6,230 bases of DNA from Dehalococcoidia bacterium. GTDB lineage: Bacteria > Chloroflexota > Dehalococcoidia > Tepidiformales > Tepidiformaceae. The position numbers and the translations under genes were made by a program. The notes below the pieces were generated by a model. That model was given only the letters and a program-made list of their open reading frames with translations, had not been told where the DNA came from and did no database searches. Location: contig VXRS01000302.1 in the NCBI GenBank assembly GCA_009838385.1, positions 13,749 to 19,978 of the forward strand, read 5' to 3'. Positions 1 to 5,510 of the stretch are shown piece by piece; the first letter of the stretch is position 1; every line of letters starts with the position of its first letter.

Positions 1-223
1 AGCAACGCGATGCAGAGCAGGACTACCGCTGACTTCAGGGTCACGTCTTTCTATCTCACTTCAATGGCGTGCGTCCGCGGGGACATCGGAACGGAGGGGA
101 GACGGGCGAACGCTGCTGCCAGCATTCTTCCCAACCGGCAGCCTACGCGCAGCCCGAGGCCCCAGAACACAAGTGAGCGACTCGAACGGAAGCTAGTCGC
201 TCGCCATCACCAGAGGCAGTGGC
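1..223. other. Non-coding left flank, no gene recognised
   Basis: This stretch follows the last gene of the minus-strand cluster. No reading frame here resembles a known protein. The only sizeable one on the plus strand (10-282) is rich in Arg, Ser and Pro and runs into the antisense of the SnoaL-like gene. I see no tRNA- or rRNA-like sequence and no clear promoter. Structure is limited to the inverted repeat at 175-202 (listed separately) and a weaker 6-bp one, GCTGCC at 115-120 facing GGCAGC at 137-142. Bases 1-70 look less GC-rich than the coding part, as expected for intergenic DNA. Confidence 0.55.
175..202 (-). terminator. Inverted repeat downstream of the SnoaL-like gene, possible terminator
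   Basis: GAGCGACT at 175-182 is perfectly complementary to AGTCGCTC at 195-202, giving an 8-bp stem with a 12-base loop. It begins 21 bases past the TAG stop of the SnoaL-like gene, where the transcript end of the five-gene minus-strand array is expected. Read on the minus strand, the stem is followed by ACTTGTGTTCT, which is only mildly T-rich. A classical intrinsic terminator with a clean U-tract is therefore not present. It could be a weak terminator, an RNA-stabilising 3' hairpin, or chance. Confidence 0.4.
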
Positions 224-679
224 CTAGCCTCCGCCAGCCGAGCCCTGGGTCCAGATGTGGTCGATGCGCGTGCGGTGGATGAACCACTCGCCGTCGACCT
301 TCTTGTAGACGTCGTTGTAGACGCCGATGAGACCCACGGGGTTGGGGTTATCGCCCATGCCGAGGTCGAGCAGGAACCAGCTACCGGTCGCGCTGTCGGG
401 ACCGGTCAGCTGGACCCACCCGTTGGTCGTCGCATGCATATAGGAGAAGGGCTTGGGGCTGTGCCCGGCGACCTCCTTGTACTGCCTGCGGATCTCGTCG
501 CGGCCGACCCAGTCGCCGTAGGGCAGGTCGTCGCTGAATTCGCAGACGGCGTCTTCCGTGAACAGCATTGCCATCTCGTCCGTGCGGTGGCTGTCGAACA
601 ACTGCGAGTAGAGCACCCGCAGCTGCTTGATGGCTTCGATCTCGAGATGCTCTTCGAGGGTTGGTGGCTTCACGCCCAT
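224..679 (-). CDS. SnoaL-like / NTF2-fold protein, possible dehydratase or isomerase
   Basis: A 151-residue protein of the size and pattern of the SnoaL_4 group of NTF2-like alpha+beta-barrel proteins. Seen: an N-terminal helix with EIEAIKQL (13-20), Tyr24 and Asp29 in Y-x4-D spacing, FTEDAV (40-45), a G-R-DEI segment (59-63), MHATTN with His82 (81-86), ATGSWFLLD ending in Asp105, and a last strand pair with VDGEWFIHRTRID (128-140). These match the conserved positions of the family; Tyr24, Asp29, His82 and Asp105 can form a polar active-site set. There is no signal peptide or membrane segment, so it should be cytoplasmic. The ATG at 679 is chosen because AAGGGGAG (689-696) lies 9 bases upstream. 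The gene starts 54 bases after the second SDR and is probably co-transcribed with it. Members of this fold include dehydratases, ketosteroid isomerases, cyclases and non-enzymatic proteins, so the reaction is open. The fold assignment is fairly sure; the function is inference. Confidence 0.85.
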   Translation of the reverse strand: MGVKPPTLEEHLEIEAIKQLRVLYSQLFDSHRTDEMAMLFTEDAVCEFSDDLPYGDWVGRDEIRRQYKEVAGHSPKPFSYMHATTNGWVQLTGPDSATGSWFLLDLGMGDNPNPVGLIGVYNDVYKKVDGEWFIHRTRIDHIWTQGSAGGG

Positions 680-688
680 GGCAGATCG

Positions 689-696
689 CTCCCCTT
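689..696 (-). promoter_or_regulatory. Strong Shine-Dalgarno of the SnoaL-like gene
   Basis: AAGGGGAG on the minus strand lies 9 bases before the ATG at 679. It is the best ribosome binding site in the window and supports this start. It also indicates that the gene can be translated independently of the preceding SDR. Confidence 0.7.
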
Positions 697-733
697 GAGA
701 TGTGCTGCTCAGGATACCGCCGTTGGGCGAGCG

Positions 734-1498
734 CTAGCCGCCGGTGACGGAAAGCGTGGCGCCCGTGACCCAGGAGGCGGCGGGCGAGGAGAGGTAGACG
801 ACAGCGGCGGCCACGTCCTCGGGCTCGCCGATGCGTTGGAGTGGCAGCATCGCGCCGAGCCCCTGCCGCAGCTGCTCCTCGCTCATGCCGGTGTACTCGA
901 TCATGACTTCCGTGGCGATAGGGCCCGGGGAGACGCCCACGACCCGCACCCTCGGCGCCAGCTCGCGGGCGAGCGTCATGGTCAGGCTGTTCACGCCGAA
1001 CTTGGCGGCGGCGTAGGGGCCGTTCATCGGCGACGGCTGCGTGGCCGCGGCGGAGGAGATGTTGACAATGACGCCGCCCTCCTCACCCATGACCCGGCTG
1101 GCAGCCCTTGCACCCGCCCAGACGGACTTGAGGTTGAGGTCGATCTGGTTGTCCCACGCCTTCTCGGGCGTGCCGAGGATCGTGCGGGCGGTACGGTCCT
1201 GGGCGCCGCCGACGTTGTTGACCCAGATGGTGAGCTTGCCGAACTCGGCGACAGTAGCGTCGGCGAGCGCTTCGATCTGGTCGACTTCGAGGAAGTCTGT
1301 CGTTCGCGCCAGGGCCTGGCCGCCCGCGGCCCGAATCTTCTCCGCGACCGCTTCGATCTCGTGCGTGCGGCGCGCGGCCACGACGACCGCGGCGCCGGCC
1401 TCGGCGAGGCCGGCGGCGATGCCTTCGCCGATGCCACGACCGGAACCGGTGACGACAGCTACCTGCCCGTCGAGTCGAAAGAGGTCGAGGATGCTCAC
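734..1498 (-). CDS. SDR family NAD(P)-dependent oxidoreductase (downstream paralogue)
   Basis: A 254-residue classical short-chain dehydrogenase/reductase, expected to interconvert a hydroxyl and a carbonyl group with NAD(P)(H) in the cytoplasm. Seen: Rossmann motif TGSGRGIG (17-24), NNVGG (94-98; usually NNAGG), Asn122 in DLNLK, Ser149 in NISSAA, and Tyr162/Lys166 in YAAAK, so the Asn-Ser-Tyr-Lys tetrad is complete. The segment SPGPIATE follows as expected. AARR (41-44) after the second beta strand suggests NADP(H), by inference. The GTG start at 1498 gives the same N-terminus as the neighbouring paralogue and overlaps its TGA by four bases (GTGA), with GAGGGA just upstream. An in-frame ATG at 1555 would add 19 residues inside the other gene and is less likely. 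Oddities: RVRVVGV replaces the usual IRVN-x-I/V segment, and the protein ends right at VTGG where most relatives have VDGG. FabG-like, hydroxysteroid or sugar dehydrogenase activity cannot be told apart. Confidence 0.93.
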   Translation of the reverse strand: MSILDLFRLDGQVAVVTGSGRGIGEGIAAGLAEAGAAVVVAARRTHEIEAVAEKIRAAGGQALARTTDFLEVDQIEALADATVAEFGKLTIWVNNVGGAQDRTARTILGTPEKAWDNQIDLNLKSVWAGARAASRVMGEEGGVIVNISSAAATQPSPMNGPYAAAKFGVNSLTMTLARELAPRVRVVGVSPGPIATEVMIEYTGMSEEQLRQGLGAMLPLQRIGEPEDVAAAVVYLSSPAASWVTGATLSVTGG

Positions 1499-2277
1499 AT
1501 TTCCCTCGTTCCCGTCGGCCCGCCGCTGACGGCCAACGTCTGGCCCGTAATCCACTCGGCTGCGGGCGAGCAGAAGTAGACCGCGGCGGCGCCAATGTCC
1601 TCGGGTTTGCCGGCGCGGCCGGCGGGCAACTGTGAGCCCATGTTCTCGACCGCCGCCTCATCCACCTTCATGGTCTCGAAGAACATCTCGGTCGGGACGA
1701 GGCCCGGCGCGATGCAGTTGACCCTGATCTTCTGCGGGGCCAGCTCCATCGCGAGGGTCTTGGTCATGTTGATCATGGCGGACTTCGTCGCGGCGTAGGG
1801 ACCGGCGCTGGGGGAGGCGCCCCAGGCGGCAACCGACGAGATGTTGATGATGTTGCCGCCCTCGGTCATCTGCTCGGCGGCAGCCTTCGCGCCCCACCAG
1901 GCGGTCTTCAGGTTGAGGTCGACGAGGGTATCCCAGACATCCTCGGGCGTATCGACCAGGTTGCGCTGGGTGCGGTCGAGATTGCCGCCGGCGTTGTTGA
2001 CCCAGATGGTGAGCTTGCCGAGCTCGGCGACGGTTGACTCGGCGAGGCGGTCGTTGGCCGGCCAGTCGAGCACGTCCATTCCCACCGCGAGGGCTTGCCG
2101 CCCGAGCGCCCGGACCTCTTCGGCCACGGCCTCGACCTCGTGGGTGCGGCGGGCCGCCACGGCGACGTCGGCGCCGGCCTCGGCGAAGGCCAGGGCGATG
2201 CCGCGGCCGATGCCGCGGCCTCCGCCCGTAACGACGGCCACATGTCCATCAAGCCGGAACTGATCGAGAACGCCCAC
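1495..2277 (-). CDS. SDR family NAD(P)-dependent oxidoreductase (upstream paralogue)
   Basis: A 260-residue classical short-chain dehydrogenase/reductase, a cytoplasmic NAD(P)-dependent alcohol/ketone oxidoreductase. Seen: TGGGRGIG (17-24), AARR (41-44), NNAGG (94-98), Asn122 in DLNLK, Ser148 in NISSVA, Tyr161/Lys165 in YAATK, and IRVNCIAPGLVPTE, so cofactor site and catalytic tetrad are intact. Length is normal. The GTG at 2277 is chosen because GTAGGA (2287-2292) lies 9 bases upstream and the start aligns exactly with the paralogue. The same frame stays open far upstream into dnaE2, but that part is not homologous to SDRs. The C-terminus carries a short extra tail after SGG (PTGTREM) whose last codons overlap the start of the next gene as ATGTGA, suggesting coupled translation. 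It begins 74 bases after the dnaE2 stop. It is a tandem duplicate of the downstream SDR; the pair may act on two positions or two stereoisomers of one substrate (inference). The substrate is unknown. Confidence 0.94.
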   Translation of the reverse strand: MGVLDQFRLDGHVAVVTGGGRGIGRGIALAFAEAGADVAVAARRTHEVEAVAEEVRALGRQALAVGMDVLDWPANDRLAESTVAELGKLTIWVNNAGGNLDRTQRNLVDTPEDVWDTLVDLNLKTAWWGAKAAAEQMTEGGNIINISSVAAWGASPSAGPYAATKSAMINMTKTLAMELAPQKIRVNCIAPGLVPTEMFFETMKVDEAAVENMGSQLPAGRAGKPEDIGAAAVYFCSPAAEWITGQTLAVSGGPTGTREM

Positions 2278-2351
2278 GGCGGGGCATCCTACGGGATCGG
2301 TAGGTTCGGGATACGCCGCGACGCCGAGACCAGCAGGACCGCTGTGGGGTC
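2278..2351 (-). other. Short spacer between dnaE2 and the SDR genes
   Basis: This 74-base gap separates the mutagenesis cassette from the SDR-SnoaL genes. It holds two imperfect or small inverted repeats. GAGACC (2326-2331) faces GGTCTC (2348-2353), the latter touching the dnaE2 stop codon, with AGC/GCT pairing inside across a bulge. No T-tract follows, so it is a poor intrinsic terminator. The other is the small hairpin at 2288-2304 (listed separately). I see no convincing -35/-10 promoter, so either read-through from dnaE2 or a non-standard promoter may drive the downstream genes. Confidence 0.45.
2288..2304 (-). promoter_or_regulatory. Small hairpin covering the SDR ribosome binding site
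   Basis: On the minus strand CCTAC (2304-2300) is complementary to GTAGG (2292-2288), giving a 5-bp stem with a 7-base loop. The second arm contains the AGG of the Shine-Dalgarno sequence for the GTG start at 2277. If formed in RNA, it would compete with ribosome binding. The stem is short and may be chance; the overlap with the binding site is what makes it notable. Confidence 0.3.
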
Positions 2352-5300
2352 TCAGTGCCAGTCGTGCGCATCCGGCATCGGGACGCCCGTGCCCACCGGC
2401 TCGACGTGCGCAACGACGATGGTCGTGGTCCCATCCCGGCACGAAACCTGCCCCCGGATCAGGAGCACCTCGCTCCGGAGCACCTTGCGGTGGCGCGCGT
2501 GGACGCGGGGCCAGAGGATGACCTGCACCTCCCCGCTCTCGTCCTCGATGGTGACGAAGACCGTCCCATCCTGTCCGCGCGGGTGCTGCCTCGCGATGGG
2601 CCACCCCGCCACTCGCAGGGCCGTTCCGTCGGGCAGGCCCTCGACATCGGCGCAGAGAGTCACGCCGGAGGGCAGTGAGGGCCGCACGAACTCCATCAGG
2701 TGGCCGCGGGGGTAGACCCCCAGCGTCCGGTACTCGCCCACCATCCTCTCGTATTCGCTGAAGTCCACGAGCGTGGGGACGCCCGCCGCCCCCGTCGTGG
2801 GGAAGGCGCGCTGCCCGTTCCGGGATGGCGGAGTCGCGAGGCCCGCGTCCCAGAGCGCCAGTCGGCGGCTCGGTTCGACGGCATCGAACGCCCCCGCCTC
2901 CACCAGCGACTGCGCCGCCTGCGGCTTCAGGCCCGTGCGGCGCACGAGGTCGCCGGCGCCGGCGTAGGGGCCACGCCGCTCGCGCTCCGCCACGATCAGC
3001 TCCGCCGCCGCCTGTCCCACGTCCTTGACCATCTGGAGCCCCAGCCGCACGCAGCCGTTGTCGGGGATGGCGCGCGCCTCGCTCGTGTTCACGCAGGGGT
3101 TGAGGAAAGGCGCGCCGAAGCGGCGGGCATCCTCCTTGAGCGTCTCCAGCGGGTAGAAGCCCATGGGCTGGTTGTTGACGAGCGCGACGAAGAACTCGAG
3201 AGGGTGGTAGCGCTTCAGCCAGGCGGCCTGGTAGGCGGTGATGGCGAAGGCGTGGGAGTGAGACTCGGGGAACATGTAGTGGCCGTTGATCTTGGCGAAG
3301 ATCGTGCGCGCCGTTTCCTCGGGCACGCCCTGGCTCCGCGCCCCCTTCAGGAAGCGCTCCCACTGCATCTCGATCAGGTGCTCGCCCTGGGGGCGAGCGA
3401 AGGCGCGCCGCAGTTCGTCCGCCTCGGCGGCGGTCATCCCCGCCACGTCCATCACGAGTTGCACCACCTGCTCCTGCCAGACGATGACGCCGCAGCCCCG
3501 CGCCAGGGCGCGCTCCTCCAGCGGATGGTCGTACGTCCACTCCACCCCGTGCCGGTAGCGGTCGATGAACTTCGAGACGGCGCTGCCCTGCACCCCCACC
3601 CCGGGCCGGATAAGCGCCACCTGGTAGGCCAGGTCGAGCAGGTTCCGGGAGCGGAGGCGCTGGGCGATCTTGAGCTGGGCGGGCGACTGGAGGAGGAAGA
3701 CGCCCTTCCCCCGCCCCTCGTTGATGAGGTCGTACACGTTCGGGTCATCGGGGGCGATGCGACTCAGGTCGGGCCGCGTTCCTTCGCGCTCCTCGATCAG
3801 GTCGAGCGCTTCCTCGATCTGGTCGAGGACGGGCAGGGAGAGGAGGTCGATCTTGGCGAAGCCAGCGTCGGCCACGCTGTCCTTGTTCCAATCCATGATG
3901 AAGCGGCCCGCGATCGCCCCCTCGCGGGTGGGGACCATCCCCGGGATGGGGCCGTCGCTCAGCACCAGGCCGCCGACGTGCTGGCCCAGACCCCGGGGCG
4001 CGTGCAGCAGCTGGGGTGCTAGCTCCGTCAGCTCGCGCCAGCCGGGAGCGTCCACGCGCTCGCGGAAGGCGGGCGCCTCCAGCATCGCCTCCCGCAGCCC
4101 CTCGCCCCCACGCGACCGGAGCTGTTTCGAGAGCAGGCGCAGGTCCTCCCGCGGCAGGCCAAGGGCCTTGCCCAGGTCCTGAACAACGCCCTTGAGCGAG
4201 TAGGTGGCGATAGCTCCCGCGAGGACGGCGTACTCCTCGCCGAAGTGCTGGTGCACCCGCACGATCAGCTCATCGCGGAGGGCGCGGGGGAAGTCGAGAT
4301 CGATGTCGGGGAGGGTCTGCATGTCCTCGGGCATGAAGCGCTCGAGCGTGAGGTTCCAGCGCAGCGGGTCGACGTGGCTGATGCCGATCAGGTAGCCGAC
4401 CAGCAGCGCCACCGAGGAGCCCCGACCCCGTCCCGGCGGGCGTTCCTCGATGGACGTGTCGGGATCGGCGAGCCCCCGCTCCTCCATGATCCGGCGGGCG
4501 AGGCGGACGATCTCCCGGTAGAGCAGGAGGAAGCCCGCCAGACGGTGGCGGCGGATGAGCCCGAACTCCTCGTCGAGGCGCTCTCGCACCTGTTCCGTGA
4601 GCGCGCCGTAGCGCCGCCGCGCGGCCTCCTCGCAGAGCCGCCGCAGGTAGCTCTCGGGCGTGTGGCCCGAGGGCACCGGGGGTTCGGGCAGGCGGTAGCC
4701 CAGGTCGGTGCTGAGGTTGAAGCGGCACTGCTCGGCGATGCGCAGGGTGTTGGCGACGGCCTCCGGATAGTCGCGAAAGAGGCGCGCCATCTCCTCCGGT
4801 GGCTTCAGGGAGAAGTGGTCGTTGGGCCGGATGAAGGGCAACGCCCGGTCGATGGTGACGTTGCGGCGGGCGGCCGCCAGCGCGTGCTGCAGCCGGTAAC
4901 GCGCGGGGTCGTGGTAGCGCACGTCGTTCGTGGCTACCAGCGGAGCGCCGGCCTCCCGCGCGAGCTCCGCCAGCTCCCGGTTGCGGGTGGTGTCGCCCTG
5001 GAGCAGGTTCTGCTGGAGCTCCACGTACACGGAGTCCGGGCCGTACCACTCGCGGTAACAGTCGAGCAGCTCCCCCGCCTCGCGCCGCCGGCCCTCCAGC
5101 GTCAGCCGCGCAAGGCGCCCGTCGCGTCCGCCGGTCAGCAGGAGCAGGCCTCTGGCGTGCTCGGGCAGGCGGGCGGGGTCGAGCCGAGGTTCGCGCCGGT
5201 CGGTCGCATTGGCGAGGGTGAACAGCTGCGAGAGGTTGGCGTAGCCCTCGCGCGTCTTCGCCAGCAGCACCAGGCTGGAGCCGTCCGCCAGCGTCAGCTC

Positions 5301-5498
5301 CCCACCCGTGACGGGCTGGACACCGAGGCTGTTGGCCAGACGCGCAAACTCCAGCGCGCCACAGAGGTTCGTGTCGGTGAGGGCGAGGGCCGGGCTGCCG
5401 TGCGCCTTCACGCGCGCCAGCAGCTCGTGGCCGTGCGAGGCACCCTCCCCGAAGGAGTAGAAGCTCCGCGCGTGCAGCTCGACGTAGCCGGCGGACAT
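2352..5498 (-). CDS. dnaE2: Error-prone DNA polymerase III alpha subunit, DnaE2/ImuC type
   Basis: A 1048-residue C-family DNA polymerase, the catalytic subunit for mutagenic translesion synthesis, working with ImuB at the sliding clamp. Domains in order: PHP (about 1-215), starting YVELHARSFYSFGEGAS; palm and thumb with GRGRGSS before the active site; catalytic PDIDLDF with Asp398 and Asp400 (Asp402 next to them); third catalytic Asp551 in KIDLL; finger region; then GHYMFPESHSHAFAITAYQA and NNQPMGFYP, typical of DnaE2; a helix-hairpin-helix near RTGLKPQAAQSLVEAGAF; and an OB fold (about 960-1035, VTIEDESGEVQVILWP). Length fits DnaE2 and is shorter than replicative DnaE, since the tau-binding tail is absent. 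PHP metal-ligand positions are partly replaced (Arg11, Thr43, Arg194), so PHP nuclease activity is unlikely. The ATG at 5498 fits the normal N-terminus; its ribosome site is weak (GCGAGAG), but the imuB-like stop is only 12 bases upstream, so coupling is likely. Homologues are SOS-induced through LexA; any such site lies outside the window. Confidence 0.95.
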   Translation of the reverse strand: MSAGYVELHARSFYSFGEGASHGHELLARVKAHGSPALALTDTNLCGALEFARLANSLGVQPVTGGELTLADGSSLVLLAKTREGYANLSQLFTLANATDRREPRLDPARLPEHARGLLLLTGGRDGRLARLTLEGRRREAGELLDCYREWYGPDSVYVELQQNLLQGDTTRNRELAELAREAGAPLVATNDVRYHDPARYRLQHALAAARRNVTIDRALPFIRPNDHFSLKPPEEMARLFRDYPEAVANTLRIAEQCRFNLSTDLGYRLPEPPVPSGHTPESYLRRLCEEAARRRYGALTEQVRERLDEEFGLIRRHRLAGFLLLYREIVRLARRIMEERGLADPDTSIEERPPGRGRGSSVALLVGYLIGISHVDPLRWNLTLERFMPEDMQTLPDIDLDFPRALRDELIVRVHQHFGEEYAVLAGAIATYSLKGVVQDLGKALGLPREDLRLLSKQLRSRGGEGLREAMLEAPAFRERVDAPGWRELTELAPQLLHAPRGLGQHVGGLVLSDGPIPGMVPTREGAIAGRFIMDWNKDSVADAGFAKIDLLSLPVLDQIEEALDLIEEREGTRPDLSRIAPDDPNVYDLINEGRGKGVFLLQSPAQLKIAQRLRSRNLLDLAYQVALIRPGVGVQGSAVSKFIDRYRHGVEWTYDHPLEERALARGCGVIVWQEQVVQLVMDVAGMTAAEADELRRAFARPQGEHLIEMQWERFLKGARSQGVPEETARTIFAKINGHYMFPESHSHAFAITAYQAAWLKRYHPLEFFVALVNNQPMGFYPLETLKEDARRFGAPFLNPCVNTSEARAIPDNGCVRLGLQMVKDVGQAAAELIVAERERRGPYAGAGDLVRRTGLKPQAAQSLVEAGAFDAVEPSRRLALWDAGLATPPSRNGQRAFPTTGAAGVPTLVDFSEYERMVGEYRTLGVYPRGHLMEFVRPSLPSGVTLCADVEGLPDGTALRVAGWPIARQHPRGQDGTVFVTIEDESGEVQVILWPRVHARHRKVLRSEVLLIRGQVSCRDGTTTIVVAHVEPVGTGVPMPDAHDWH

Positions 5499-5510
5499 GG
5501 AGCGCTCTCG

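Noticed and set aside
115..142. GCTGCC/GGCAGC inverted repeat in the left flank
   Set aside because: Six base pairs with a 16-base loop in GC-rich DNA is expected by chance, and no T-tract adjoins it.
10..282. A 90-codon plus-strand frame at the left edge
   Set aside because: It has no recognisable domain and Arg/Ser/Pro-rich composition, runs into the antisense of the SnoaL-like gene, and lacks a clear ribosome site.
257..1579. A 440-codon plus-strand open frame antisense to the SnoaL-like and SDR genes
   Set aside because: It is antisense to two clearly recognisable genes, has low-complexity Val/Asp/Gly/Arg-rich content and no known motifs. Long antisense frames are common in GC-rich DNA.
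2278..3540. Apparent long N-terminal extension of the upstream SDR, or a fusion protein
   Set aside because: The SDR frame stays open into dnaE2, but the extra part is Arg/Gly/Ala-rich, out-of-frame dnaE2 sequence. A ribosome site and homology both place the start at 2277.
2700..4022. A second 440-codon plus-strand open frame inside dnaE2
   Set aside because: It lies fully opposite conserved dnaE2 codons and is rich in His, Val, Gly and Arg without motifs. The equal length to the other antisense frame is coincidence.
5496..5510. GAGCGCTC palindrome just before the dnaE2 start, considered as an operator
   Set aside because: It does not resemble a LexA box of the CTGT-N8-ACAG or GAAC-N4-GTTY type, and it sits inside an operon between coupled genes.
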